NCBI RefSeq assembly: GCF_000757605.1
Contig: NZ_JQAK01000001.1
Location: 171,777 to 227,031 of the forward strand
DNA from: Candidatus Paracaedibacter symbiosus
Lineage (GTDB): Bacteria > Pseudomonadota > Alphaproteobacteria > Paracaedibacterales > Paracaedibacteraceae
Reading direction: 5' to 3'
Length of the DNA: 55,255 nt
The notes below the pieces were generated by a model, which worked only from the letters and a program-made list of their open reading frames with translations, had not been told where the DNA came from and did no database searches. Below, piece after piece: positions 16,906 to 26,267 of this stretch. The translations under genes and the position numbers were made by a program. The stretch's first letter is position 1. Every line of letters starts with the position of its first letter.

Positions 16906-17595
16906 ATGAAAAAAATTATTACAAGTTTTCTAACAATTATGGCTTTCGACAGTGCCTATGTATCTGCCCAGGAGAGTAATATTTGGACGTTCAACAGATT
17001 GGACCAGTCGACCCCAAAATTGTGGAAAGACGAGCGGGTACAAATTAATGAATCAGTACTTAAATCTCAAACTATCACTCTGACAGAAACGAAAGACCAA
17101 TTAGAGCAACCAGCAGAGGGAGGAAATGTTTATAAAGATAATTTGTATAGTGCAGCTCAGTTGGGTGCTACAGCCGCAGGATTAGGTCTTACATACCTCT
17201 ACGGGCCAACGGCATTGTTCTGGGGAACCTACTACGGAAGTTCTTATCTACTAGCTAAAGTAGGTATTGAAGGCCTTACCGCTCTCTCAGCAGCCACAAA
17301 CGCGGCAATGATGATTGGGAACTCCCCAGTAGCTAAGGCTGCTTTGGTCACAGTTGGTGGTTTTGTCGCCAAGCATGGCGCTACCGTAGCTTTAAAAGCA
17401 GCTGAGATTACAAGCAATATTGCTTTGGCAGGCGGTAAATCTGCCGTTAATGGCACTTGGTCTTTAGGTAACTATGCCTATAACCGCTTCTGGGGCAGTA
17501 CTACACCTACACAAGAAGAAGGACCAAAGTCGATCTCTAGAGAAGAAATGAGAGAAGCAGCTCTCCGTGCTGCTGAGAGCCGTATTGTTAACTAG
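16906..17595 (+). CDS. Exported protein of unknown function, 229 aa
   Basis: Signal peptide MKKIITSFLTIMAFDSAYVS then AQE, with cleavage expected after SAQ or VSA. Residues from about 80 to 180 are Gly/Ala-rich and moderately hydrophobic (AATAAGLGLTYLYGPTALFW, ALVTVGGFVAKHGATVALKA), resembling membrane-inserting or glycine-zipper segments. The C-terminus is charged and helical. The AGGAATAA before the ATG is an acceptable ribosome site. No family recognised; the amphipathic Gly/Ala region could insert in a membrane, but this is inference. Confidence 0.7.
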   Translation: MKKIITSFLTIMAFDSAYVSAQESNIWTFNRLDQSTPKLWKDERVQINESVLKSQTITLTETKDQLEQPAEGGNVYKDNLYSAAQLGATAAGLGLTYLYGPTALFWGTYYGSSYLLAKVGIEGLTALSAATNAAMMIGNSPVAKAALVTVGGFVAKHGATVALKAAEITSNIALAGGKSAVNGTWSLGNYAYNRFWGSTTPTQEEGPKSISREEMREAALRAAESRIVN

Positions 17596-17668
17596 AGAGG
17601 TAAGAAAAACACTTAGCCTCTGCTACTGTTCTTGGTTCTTTAAGGACATTTAGTCCCGTTTTCTAAGC

Positions 17669-17699
17669 CTTTATAGCAAGGACTTCCCTTGCTATAAAG
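17669..17699 (+). terminator. Perfect 13-bp hairpin after the exported-protein gene
   Basis: CTTTATAGCAAGG (17669-17681) and CCTTGCTATAAAG (17687-17699) are a perfect inverted repeat around a 5-nt loop, about 75 bases after the stop. It is strong enough to form in RNA, but no T run follows, so it may be a processing or stability hairpin rather than a classical terminator. Confidence 0.5.
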
Positions 17700-17739
17700 T
17701 AGAAGGCAAATAATACATAATTTCGGCCATAACTCTTAT

Positions 17740-17775
17740 AATAGTCCTCATATTAGTAATAGTCCTCATATTAGT
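17740..17775. repeat. Two tandem copies of an 18-nt unit
   Basis: AATAGTCCTCATATTAGT is repeated exactly, head to tail (17740-17757, 17758-17775), in the gap between the exported-protein gene and pckA. The rest of the gap (17596-17921) shows only the preceding hairpin and A/T-rich DNA. Confidence 0.7.
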
Positions 17776-17921
17776 TAATCAGAACCTACTTCAATAGTAA
17801 ATATACAGTTTTGAATAAATTAACTCTATTAGCGTTATCGAAAATAAATTTTAACAATAGGTAAAAAAATAGGTAAAAATTATTAATCTACAAACTAATC
17901 AGCAATATTACACAAAGTACC

Positions 17922-19433
17922 TTATAAGATTTTGGCAAATCCTTTAGCATGATAATTTTCTTCAAATTTTGCCATTAACTCTTTCGCTTTTGCCAGATAA
18001 TCGGACTCATTTTTCCACAGCCTTTTTGGATCCAATAAATCTGGATCAATACCTGGCACCTCCATTGGTACATAGAGATCAAAGGGATGGGTTTTCTTAA
18101 ATTCCACAAAATTTAAGGAATTATTAACAATGTTGGAGACAATCTGACGGGTCGTCTTAATGGGAAATCGTGTCCCCCCCTCCCCATAAGCACCTCCGTG
18201 CCAACCTGTATTGACCAGATAAACACGCGCACCAGTTTTCTTTAATTTTTCAATCAAAATATCAGCGTAAATTTTAGGATGACGACTAAAAAATGGTGCG
18301 CCAAAACATTGACTAAATGTTGACTTAACACCTTTACCATGCCCAAATTCGGTACTACCAACTAATGCTGTATAGCCACTCAAGAAATAATAGACCACCT
18401 GATCAAGGGTAAGTTTGGAGACGGGCGGGAGCACGCCATAAAGGTCACAGGTAAGGAAAATAATGTTATCCGGTTGTGGGTGTAAAAGTTTCAACGCTCG
18501 TCCTGGGATAAAATCAAGTGGATAGGCCGCTCTTATGTTTTCTGTCAATGAATCATCCGCAAAATCAGGAGTTTTAGTTGTTGGGCTCAAGACAGTGTTT
18601 TCAAGTAACGTTCCGTGGCGAAGCGCTGCCCATATCAAGGGTTCATTCTTTTCCGATAAATGGATACATTTTGCATAGCAACCACCTTCAAAATTAAAGA
18701 CACCCTCATCAGCCCAACCATGTTCATCATCCCCAATTAGTTGACGTGCCGGATCTGTAGACAAGGTGGTCTTGCCAGTGCCAGATAGACCAAAAAACAA
18801 GGCTACATGCCCCTCTTCTGATCGGTTAGCTGCGCAGTGCATGGGCAGAATATTTTTTTGTGGATAAAGGAAATTAAGCACAGAAAACATCGCCTTTTTC
18901 ATCTCACCCGCATAAAGCGTGCCACAGATCAAAATTCGTTTGTGAGTGAAATCCAGTACAATCGCGGCTGAGCCGGGTAAGTTATATTTAGGGCCGTCAA
19001 AGTCAAATTTAGATGCATTCACCATCAGCCAATCATGCTGTGTTGTCTCAGTGTCGGGCGCAATGAATAGTGTTTTACAAAATAAGGTATGCCAAGCAAG
19101 GTTACATTGGACTTTAACGCTGACGCGGTGGTTTGGGTCAGCGCCAACCCAATTTATAGACTCAAAAATATCATGTCGATTTAATGAATCGTACGCATCT
19201 TGCCATAAGTGCTCAAAATCACTATTTGAGTAGGGTTGATTGATAACGCCCCAATCTACCACATTTTCTGTTATGGAATCTTTAATAATAAAACGATCTT
19301 TGGGTGAACGACCAGTCCTGGCGCCAGTTCTAACATTTAGTGCCCCATTACTGGCCAGCTCCCCCTCTCCATTTTTCAATGAAAAATCAATAAGTTGATC
19401 GCTGTTCAAGTGTGAGTAGATTATGGCAACCAT
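17922..19433 (-). CDS. pckA: Phosphoenolpyruvate carboxykinase (ATP)
   Basis: Converts oxaloacetate and ATP to PEP, CO2 and ADP, feeding gluconeogenesis from TCA intermediates (EC 4.1.1.49). Length of 503 residues is slightly short of the common 520-540. The kinase-1a P-loop GLSGTGKTT and the metal-binding IGDDEHGW are intact. NVNTGWHGGAYGEGG-like substrate contacts appear as NTGWHGGAYGEGGTRF. The start is set by AGAAGGAA 7-14 bases upstream. The gene is monocistronic. Its presence suggests growth on amino or organic acids rather than sugars. Confidence 0.97.
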   Translation of the reverse strand: MVAIIYSHLNSDQLIDFSLKNGEGELASNGALNVRTGARTGRSPKDRFIIKDSITENVVDWGVINQPYSNSDFEHLWQDAYDSLNRHDIFESINWVGADPNHRVSVKVQCNLAWHTLFCKTLFIAPDTETTQHDWLMVNASKFDFDGPKYNLPGSAAIVLDFTHKRILICGTLYAGEMKKAMFSVLNFLYPQKNILPMHCAANRSEEGHVALFFGLSGTGKTTLSTDPARQLIGDDEHGWADEGVFNFEGGCYAKCIHLSEKNEPLIWAALRHGTLLENTVLSPTTKTPDFADDSLTENIRAAYPLDFIPGRALKLLHPQPDNIIFLTCDLYGVLPPVSKLTLDQVVYYFLSGYTALVGSTEFGHGKGVKSTFSQCFGAPFFSRHPKIYADILIEKLKKTGARVYLVNTGWHGGAYGEGGTRFPIKTTRQIVSNIVNNSLNFVEFKKTHPFDLYVPMEVPGIDPDLLDPKRLWKNESDYLAKAKELMAKFEENYHAKGFAKIL

Positions 19434-19587
19434 TTTGATATTCCTTCTCTGGAACTATAACGTCTCCCCTAAAAAGATTGAGGCACTTTACAGGACTGCC
19501 TATGGGGAGAGATAAATTAATTAACATGCATGCGATATCCTGTATTCTTCTTCTCTTCCAGTATTTTGGGTAGACAGCCAAGAGAAC

Positions 19588-20439
19588 CTACCATAATAAT
19601 TGGGGGCAGAGAAAAGTCGGGACAATTCCTTTTCGGATAAAGAAATTTTGTAATTCATTTGAAGGAACTTTCGAAAGCTCCTCCTTGTGATTTCCCATGG
19701 AAACAAGCATCCCATCAAACCCCATCTGATTTGCTCCTTTAATATCGGTAATTAAGGAGTCACCAATCATCAAAATCCGCTTATTACGATGTTTTTCTAG
19801 AATCTCCTCATAAATTGATGGGTAAGGTTTGCCCACATAGATAACTGGCCCCCCCATTTGCTCATAAGTCCTTGCGAGTAAGCCAACTCTAGCAAATCTT
19901 TCATTATTCCTTGTTGCGTACATATCCGGGTTCGAACAAACGAATAAGATATTGTGACCCAACGCTTCTTCTAGCATAGATTTATAATTGGACATATCGA
20001 TAATTTCTTCTGCAATATGAAAACCAAGAATAATATCTGCATCACAAAGAGCAGGGACTCGCGTAAGACCCGCTACTTTATCCCAAGTACAAGCCAATCC
20101 TTCTTCTAAAATGAGGGCTCTAAGCGGTCGAGGTCGATCAGGCAGAATTTCATTATTAAGAAACATCTCCAAGCACTTTTGTCCAGCTGAAATCATTTCG
20201 GTATAAAATTCACAAGATAGCCCCATGCCTGTCAATTTGACAATATTTTCAGCACTCGTTTTGGGATTATTCGTAACAAGATAAACTATCTTTCCAGCTT
20301 TTTTTAAGTGCTCTAAGGCTTCTATTGCAGGTAAGAAAACTTTAATACCATTATGGATAACGCCCCAGAGATCAATGATGAAGACCTCATAATCATTGGC
20401 AATGGCGCGTAATTTTTGGATACTTTGTACCATCGGCAT
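19588..20439 (-). CDS. HAD-superfamily hydrolase, class IIA (TIGR01459-like)
   Basis: A 283-residue HAD phosphatase of the NagD/pyridoxal-phosphatase class. The first motif is FIIDLWGVIHNG, the W after D-L being usual in the alphaproteobacterial TIGR01459 subgroup. Motif II is in VYLVTNNPKTSA, and motifs III-IV around GKPYPSIYEEI and MIGDSLITDIKGANQMG (DD-type acidic end). The tail ...PTFLCPQLLW fits that subgroup. Substrate unknown. Pseudogene signs are absent. Confidence 0.88.
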   Translation of the reverse strand: MPMVQSIQKLRAIANDYEVFIIDLWGVIHNGIKVFLPAIEALEHLKKAGKIVYLVTNNPKTSAENIVKLTGMGLSCEFYTEMISAGQKCLEMFLNNEILPDRPRPLRALILEEGLACTWDKVAGLTRVPALCDADIILGFHIAEEIIDMSNYKSMLEEALGHNILFVCSNPDMYATRNNERFARVGLLARTYEQMGGPVIYVGKPYPSIYEEILEKHRNKRILMIGDSLITDIKGANQMGFDGMLVSMGNHKEELSKVPSNELQNFFIRKGIVPTFLCPQLLW

Positions 20440-20745
20440 ATCATTCAGTTTTAAATTTCCTTACCTATCAATTTAGTAACCTCCCCTTTAGATATGGTTA
20501 AAAGCAATGCTTTTTTAAAAAATAAACGCTTGCGCCTGTTATCTCTGGAGAAAAGAGAGGAATCTGCATTGACCTCAACACAGCCCCTTCCCTTTTTTAT
20601 TTTTTGATAAAAGTTTAATGCCCTAGATTAATCAGCACTCTCAATGGTGTTAGGATAAAAATTAAACATCTGTTTTTGTGTAATATTTAAGATATTTGCA
20701 GATATTCATGCTATTTTTAATAGGATTTCCCTCATTATCGATAAA
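20440..20745. other. Gene-free gap between two HAD genes
   Basis: About 306 A/T-rich bases between two minus-strand genes. It presumably holds the promoter of the upstream-starting HAD gene (20439). I see no convincing ORF, RNA gene or strong hairpin. Confidence 0.5.
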
Positions 20746-21369
20746 CTATAAAGAAGAGACTTGAATGGGATAAGTCTTAAGCCACTCTTGATACCAAGGA
20801 AATCTTGCATGGCTGCACCCAATAACAGTCATCCCTGCAGCCAATCCCGCCTCAACTCCAGCAGGGCTATCTTCAATGACGACACACTCTTTTGGAGCAT
20901 AACCCATGGTAGATGCAGCCAATAAAAAAAGGTCTGGTGCCGGTTTGCCGTGTTTTACTTGCTGTGACGTAAAAATAGCTGCTCCTTCAAAATACTGTAG
21001 CTGATTAGTAACTGATAAGGCTGTGATTACACGCCGACGCTGACTGCTAGAAGCCAGGCAAATTTCTGTTTTGTAATAAGACAATTTCTGTAAGACGTCG
21101 AGATTTAAAGCATTAAGTTCGCCTTCAAATGCCTTTATGACTCGCTCTTGTTCCTCCTCCCAAAAAGCATCAGAAATATTAACTCCATACATCTCTCGCA
21201 ATAATTCTCTTGAGTGCTGACGATTAATGCCCGTTAAATAGCGTATACTTTCTTCAACCGAAATCGCACAACCAACTTTCTGCAAAGCCTCTGCGACCAC
21301 TCGATGCGCAATAATTTCGCTGTCGACCAACACCCCGTCACAATCAAAAATCATCAACTTTTTAGGCAT
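20746..21369 (-). CDS. HAD-superfamily phosphatase, subclass IA
   Basis: A 207-residue phosphatase of the beta-phosphoglucomutase/sugar-phosphatase type. FDCDGVLVDSE near residues 8-18 carries the nucleophile and acid-base aspartates, LASSSQ is motif II, KHGKPAPDLF has the motif III lysine, and VIEDSPAGVEAG is motif IV. The cap insert between motifs I and II is helical. The start codon overlaps the dapF stop (TAATG), so the two are coupled. It may clean up a sugar phosphate; the substrate cannot be told. Confidence 0.9.
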   Translation of the reverse strand: MPKKLMIFDCDGVLVDSEIIAHRVVAEALQKVGCAISVEESIRYLTGINRQHSRELLREMYGVNISDAFWEEEQERVIKAFEGELNALNLDVLQKLSYYKTEICLASSSQRRRVITALSVTNQLQYFEGAAIFTSQQVKHGKPAPDLFLLAASTMGYAPKECVVIEDSPAGVEAGLAAGMTVIGCSHARFPWYQEWLKTYPIQVSSL

Positions 21370-22190
21370 TAAATATCTCCGCCAAAATCAAATTCACCAC
21401 GAAAAGTAATTGTTGCTGGCCCGGTCATTAGAATCGGCTGGTTTTCTTTCCACTCGATTATAAGATCACCGCCGGGCTGCGTGACAGTTACGGGCCCCTC
21501 AACCAATCCCTCCCGGATTGCTAAAACCGCTGTGGCGCATGCTGCGGTCCCACATGCACCTGTTAAGCCGCTACCCCGCTCCCAAACAATAAGCTTAAGA
21601 TGTTGCTGTCCCCTGACTTCTGCAAAGGAAACATTAATGAGTTGGGGAAATAGTGAATGATGTTCCAGCATCGGGCCTATTTTTATAACATCAATAAGGC
21701 TAACATTTTCAAAAAACGCGACCAGGTGGGGATTTCCAACATTCAGAGTATAGTAAGGAGAGATTTGGCCTTCAATAATAGGTAGAGCATGTAATCCCTC
21801 ATGGTGCTGTGGGATTTCCGTCCAATGGAATTTGGGCATTGGCAATTCTATCTGAATTTGCTGGGAAGCTTGCTTGAAAACCTTTAAAATGCCGCCTTTT
21901 GTGTGAAATGAAAGCGTCTGATCTGGTTTACCATCCCTGTCAAATAGCAATCGCCCTAAAGCGCGAGATCCATTCCCGCATGCCGCAATTTCTCCTCCAT
22001 CGGAATTATAAAAACGTACATGGTAGTTGTGATGGAAAAGTTCACGGTAAACAATGACTTGATCACATCCAATGCCATGCCTTCGATCTGCAATTTTCTG
22101 AATGAGGGTTGGGGATAAAAGTAAATTTTCCGGCGCCTCAAAAATTACAAAATCATTGCCCAGACCATGAGCTTTATAAAATTGGATCAT
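21369..22190 (-). CDS. dapF: Diaminopimelate epimerase
   Basis: Epimerises LL- to meso-diaminopimelate for peptidoglycan and lysine synthesis (EC 5.1.1.7). The two catalytic cysteines are in AACGNGSRALG and GACGTAACAT. The family's opening KAHGLGNDFVIF lies right after the ATG at 22190, which I chose. A TTG 39 bases upstream would add an unusual hydrophobic leader. The 273-residue length is normal. It is followed directly by the HAD gene. Its presence shows the organism still makes its own cell-wall precursor. Confidence 0.95.
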   Translation of the reverse strand: MIQFYKAHGLGNDFVIFEAPENLLLSPTLIQKIADRRHGIGCDQVIVYRELFHHNYHVRFYNSDGGEIAACGNGSRALGRLLFDRDGKPDQTLSFHTKGGILKVFKQASQQIQIELPMPKFHWTEIPQHHEGLHALPIIEGQISPYYTLNVGNPHLVAFFENVSLIDVIKIGPMLEHHSLFPQLINVSFAEVRGQQHLKLIVWERGSGLTGACGTAACATAVLAIREGLVEGPVTVTQPGGDLIIEWKENQPILMTGPATITFRGEFDFGGDI

Positions 22191-22492
22191 TAATTTTTCA
22201 GAAAAGTAAGCAAAAAATATTATCTTCAATTAACTTGAAGCCATCCAATTATGTCAAGCAGATTTCAAGGTAATCTTTAACTTAATTATTATCAATTCTT
22301 GCCCTGTTCTTCCCCTTCAACTTTTGTCTACACCAGCAGCTACGCCTTAAGGTGGTCGGTGAAATATCGTATGGCAGATCATTAGGAAAAACCATTTACC
22401 CTCCGAAATCTCCTAAGAACGTACTTTTTTTTGCGTAAAATCCTCAATAATTATTATTTGGCGCTTTTGCAAGGGTAGCTACGAGCAAACGC

Positions 22493-22540
22493 TTGCACAT
22501 CATCTTAAAACAGCGATATAATAGGCCCAAACCTATTATA
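22493..22540 (+). promoter_or_regulatory. Sigma-70-type promoter with overlapping hairpin before rluC
   Basis: TTGCAC (22493-22498) and a perfect TATAAT (22517-22522) are 18 bases apart. The -10 box is also the left arm of a perfect 9-bp inverted repeat, TATAATAGG (22517-22525) / CCTATTATA (22532-22540), with a 6-nt loop. The start codon follows 14 bases later. A repressor binding the palindrome, or a hairpin at the very start of the mRNA, could control expression. The rest of the 22191-22554 gap holds nothing else I can support. Confidence 0.6.
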
Positions 22541-22554
22541 AGAATAAATAAACG

Positions 22555-23547
22555 ATGCCACCTAAACAGCCACAAATATTTGTTGTTGAAGATACTGAAT
22601 CTGCTCGTCTTGACCGTTGGCTCAAGCGCCAAATTCCTCATTTGGGGCAAGGATTGCTTGAGAAACTCCTGCGGCAAGGCAAAATTAAGCTAAATGATAA
22701 AAAAGTAAAATCCAGTGAGCGTATCCAAAACGGCGATGTGGTGAATGTTTATATCGACCTAGCAAGCCTTCAAGAAAAGCTAGAAACTATAACGCCGGTG
22801 AAAAAACCAACACCTGAACTTGCTCTTTCTTCTGACGAAATTGCCTGGCTAGAATCCCTCGTAATTTGGGAGGATGAAGATTTTTTGGTCCTCAACAAAC
22901 CCAGCGGGCTTGCGGTTCAGGGAGGCAGCAAAACGACCAAGCACATAGATGGCTACTTACAAGCCTTAGGTAAAATCAAAAACAAACGTTACCGTTTGGT
23001 CCATCGCCTTGACCGTGATACCAGCGGCGTTTTCATCATTGCTAAAACGCTGGGTGTGGCAACGCATTTAACCGAATTATTCAAAGAAGGCAATATTTTT
23101 AAAACTTACTGGGCCGTTGTTCTGGGGCATCCTAAACCAGGTATTGGCAAAGTCAAAGCCCCCTTAATAAAAGAAAAAGCTGATAAAGAAAAAATGGTGG
23201 TTGACGAAAAGCATGGCAAAAAAGCTATCACTGTTTACCGAACCGTTAAAAAACTTATTTCTAAGCGAAAGCCTGAACTTACTTGGCTAGAATTAAATCC
23301 AGAAACAGGCCGAACTCACCAAATTCGTGTGCACTGTCAATACATCGGCTGCCCTATTATCGGAGATGGCAAATACGGTGGCCGGGAGGCGACTGAAGTT
23401 AGTAAAAACATGCACTTGCATGCTCGCGCCATTAGTGTCACAGATTGCAATGGCAATAAATTTACTTTTACCGCCCCCCCACCAAAACACTTTGAAGAAA
23501 CGCTGCTTAGCTATAATATCGACTGGAGTAAAAACTTACATTCATAA
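22555..23547 (+). CDS. Pseudouridine synthase, RluC/RluD family
   Basis: Isomerises specific uridines of 23S rRNA to pseudouridine. An S4 RNA-binding domain occupies residues ~10-75 (ARLDRWLKRQIPHLGQGLLE ... KIKLNDKKVKSSERIQNGD). The catalytic domain has NKPSGLAVQGG, then HRLDRDTSG with the active-site aspartate and the final ETGRTHQIRVH block. The family is certain; RluC is the more likely member in this position. A good promoter lies directly upstream and recG begins 5 bases after the stop, so the two probably form an operon. Confidence 0.92.
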   Translation: MPPKQPQIFVVEDTESARLDRWLKRQIPHLGQGLLEKLLRQGKIKLNDKKVKSSERIQNGDVVNVYIDLASLQEKLETITPVKKPTPELALSSDEIAWLESLVIWEDEDFLVLNKPSGLAVQGGSKTTKHIDGYLQALGKIKNKRYRLVHRLDRDTSGVFIIAKTLGVATHLTELFKEGNIFKTYWAVVLGHPKPGIGKVKAPLIKEKADKEKMVVDEKHGKKAITVYRTVKKLISKRKPELTWLELNPETGRTHQIRVHCQYIGCPIIGDGKYGGREATEVSKNMHLHARAISVTDCNGNKFTFTAPPPKHFEETLLSYNIDWSKNLHS

Positions 23548-23552
23548 ACTAC

Positions 23553-25646
23553 ATGCAGAACATCCCAATTCACCCGCTTTTTGCTCCATTAGAAACGCTG
23601 CCAGGCATTGAAGGCAGGCGCAAATCCTTATTTCAACGCCTCTTAGGTGCCCGGGTTGTGGACGCACTTTTGCATCTTCCTTCTAATATTATTCAATACC
23701 GTCCCATTCAGTCAATTCTCCAGGCGGAATCCGGGGAAAATATAATTATTGAAGTTGATATTTTAAGTCATACTCCCAGCATACAACGGACGAAACCTTA
23801 TAAAATTATGTGTACAGATGGCAGGCATACCTTTGAGATTATTTATTTTAATGCCGTCAAACCTTATTTACAAAAGCTATATCCTGTCGGCGCTCGCAAA
23901 ATCATTATTGGCAAAGTGGATCGCTATCTTTCGCAGGCCAAGATCGCTCATCCAGATGCTGTACTTGATACGGCTAACGCTCAACATCTCATCACCCATG
24001 AGGTGATTTACCCTCTCACCACAGGGGTAACCAATAAATGCGTTCAGCGCGCGATTAACCAAGCTCTTTCCCGCATCCCAAACTTTCCTGATTGGTTGGA
24101 TGAAGCTCATGTCAAACAACATGGTTGGCCTAGTTGGCGCGAGGCGATTCTAGCGGTGCACGCTCCTAAAACCACAATTGATCTGTCATTACAATCAAAA
24201 TTCAGGCAGAGATTGGCTTTTGATGAGTTTCTGTCTCATCAACTAGGATTGCAGCTTGCCAGACAACACCAAGTACGCACTCTTCCAGGACTTACTCAAA
24301 AAGGAGGTGGTCAGCTGGTACAAAAATTGCTTAGTGCCTTGCCGTTTGAGCTAACCGACGCGCAAAAACATGTCGTGCACGAGATTTTTGAGGATATGGC
24401 CTTGCCCCATCCTATGTCACGTTTAATTCAAGGTGATGTTGGCAGTGGTAAAACAGTGGTGGCGCTAATCGCCATGCTCAAGGCAATTGAGGCTGGTAAT
24501 CAGGCAGCGATGTTAGCGCCAACGGATATCCTGGCACGTCAACATGCGGAAACAATTATCGACCTTGTCGCCCAAATTGGTGTGAGAGCGGCCATCTTAA
24601 CTGCCCGTGAAAAAGGCAAAGCAAAAACCAAAATCCTAGACCAATTGGCGAGTGGCGAAATTGACTTAATCATTGGGACCCACGCGATTATTCAAGATAA
24701 AGTTGAGTTTAAAAAATTAGGCCTTGCTGTGATTGATGAACAGCATCGCTTTGGCGTTGAACAGCGCTTACAACTCAGTAGTAAGGGTTATAACCCTGAT
24801 GTTCTTGCCATGACTGCCACCCCTATTCCTCGTACCCTTCAGCTTGCTAACTATGGTGATATGGATGTCTCGATTATTGCCCAAAAACCAGCAGGCCGAT
24901 TGCCCATCCAAACAAAAGTTATTAATCTTGATCGCCTTGAGGAGATCGTGGAAGGGGCGAAACGCGCTCTTGAAGAAGGCGCCAAAATTTTTTGGGTTTG
25001 CCCCTTGGTAAAAGAATCTGAAGCCCTGGACCTCTCTGCTGCTGAAGATCGCTTTTTGCATCTCCAACAAATTTTTGAAACCCGCGTTGGCCTCGTCCAT
25101 GGCCAGATGAAAGCCCAAGAAAAAGACGCGGTGATGGATCACTTCATCAACGGCAATGTTGACATTTTAATTGCAACAACTGTCATTGAAGTGGGCGTCA
25201 ACGTCCCGGCGGCAACTATCATGATTATTGAGCATGCTGAGCGTTTTGGCCTCGCACAACTCCATCAGCTTCGTGGCCGGATTGGCCGAGGCGACAAACC
25301 TGGCACCTGCATTTTACTATACGGCAAACAACTTAGCCAAGTGGGCCGCAAACGCTTGGAGACCATGCGCGAAACATCCGATGGATTTAAAATTGCCGAA
25401 GCAGACTTGAAACTTCGCGGTGGAGGCGATGTGCTTGGCACGCGTCAAAGCGGAATGCCCGGATTTAAAATTGCTGACTTTGTTGAGCATCCTGAAATTT
25501 GCTCTACACTTTTATCATTAGCTAATAAAGAAGCCAGACGTATTTGCAAAGAAGATCCTCTTCTTGAAACGCCAAAAGGCCAGGCATTGGCCTTCTTACT
25601 AAAACTTTTTGGTCGTGATGAAGCCATGAAATATACACGTTCTTGA
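23553..25646 (+). CDS. recG: ATP-dependent DNA helicase RecG
   Basis: Reverses stalled replication forks and processes Holliday junctions and R-loops. At 697 residues it is full length. The N-terminal wedge/OB domain is weakly conserved. Helicase motifs include GDVGSGKTVVA (Walker A), APTDILARQH, DEQHRFGVEQR (the DEQH variant of motif II), MTATPIPRTL and the GRIGRGDKPG of motif VI, then LRGGGDVLGTRQSG typical of RecG. It begins 5 bases after the pseudouridine synthase gene. It converges with the end of the phage-like cluster. Confidence 0.96.
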   Translation: MQNIPIHPLFAPLETLPGIEGRRKSLFQRLLGARVVDALLHLPSNIIQYRPIQSILQAESGENIIIEVDILSHTPSIQRTKPYKIMCTDGRHTFEIIYFNAVKPYLQKLYPVGARKIIIGKVDRYLSQAKIAHPDAVLDTANAQHLITHEVIYPLTTGVTNKCVQRAINQALSRIPNFPDWLDEAHVKQHGWPSWREAILAVHAPKTTIDLSLQSKFRQRLAFDEFLSHQLGLQLARQHQVRTLPGLTQKGGGQLVQKLLSALPFELTDAQKHVVHEIFEDMALPHPMSRLIQGDVGSGKTVVALIAMLKAIEAGNQAAMLAPTDILARQHAETIIDLVAQIGVRAAILTAREKGKAKTKILDQLASGEIDLIIGTHAIIQDKVEFKKLGLAVIDEQHRFGVEQRLQLSSKGYNPDVLAMTATPIPRTLQLANYGDMDVSIIAQKPAGRLPIQTKVINLDRLEEIVEGAKRALEEGAKIFWVCPLVKESEALDLSAAEDRFLHLQQIFETRVGLVHGQMKAQEKDAVMDHFINGNVDILIATTVIEVGVNVPAATIMIIEHAERFGLAQLHQLRGRIGRGDKPGTCILLYGKQLSQVGRKRLETMRETSDGFKIAEADLKLRGGGDVLGTRQSGMPGFKIADFVEHPEICSTLLSLANKEARRICKEDPLLETPKGQALAFLLKLFGRDEAMKYTRS

Positions 25647-25730
25647 AATGTCATTATTTTTCCAATCTTTTTTAAAAAGTTTTTGCATTTTTACCTCATT
25701 ACAAACGAGTAATAGCAAATCACTTTTAAA

Positions 25731-26267
25731 TTATAAGCCGTTGCGCTCAATGATATTAGCTACGGTTGTATCTTTAATCTTACTGCCTCGGGATGAACCA
25801 AATTCAAAGGCATAGGCGTCCTTCAAACACGCCCCAAAAATCCCAGCGATTGTGGAGATAATACCAACGGCTTCTCCTGGTAAATTATCGCAGTACCATG
25901 CAAGCGACACCAGACAACTGATGAGCCCGCCAGCGGCACAGGTCACCATGATATCGGCACGTATATTAATTCTCCCGGACTGATTTAGGGCGGTATCTCT
26001 AGCGCGGGCGTCTTGGCGATCGCGCAAGTGCATAAATTCAAGTTCTGATTCCAGCTGAATCACTGCTTTTTGAAAATCGATAACCAAATTAGGATTATTG
26101 TGGAGCTTTTGAATCATCACTAATGAATCATCTTCTCCAGTGACTTTCTTGGCCAAGTCAACCACCGTTGTTGCTATCTTTTCGGCCTCGTTTCCCCCCA
26201 GCCATTTTGCAATACTGGGAGCAAATTGGGTCAAACCTAAAGCGGCTGAAATAAGGGGAAGTGTCAT
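25731..26267 (-). CDS. Phage holin-like protein
   Basis: A 178-residue protein at the end of the phage-derived cluster. About 110 polar residues (KVTGEDD, DRQDARARDTALNQSGRINI) precede two hydrophobic stretches (MVTCAAGGLISCLVSLAWYC and AVGIISTIAGIFGACLKDAY) and the tail FEFGSSRGSK. This layout is known from small phage proteins encoded beside endolysins and from the GTA-holin type group. It starts one base after the stop of the lysin gene. By position it should permeabilise the inner membrane so the lysin can reach peptidoglycan. Confidence 0.6.
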   Translation of the reverse strand: MTLPLISAALGLTQFAPSIAKWLGGNEAEKIATTVVDLAKKVTGEDDSLVMIQKLHNNPNLVIDFQKAVIQLESELEFMHLRDRQDARARDTALNQSGRINIRADIMVTCAAGGLISCLVSLAWYCDNLPGEAVGIISTIAGIFGACLKDAYAFEFGSSRGSKIKDTTVANIIERNGL

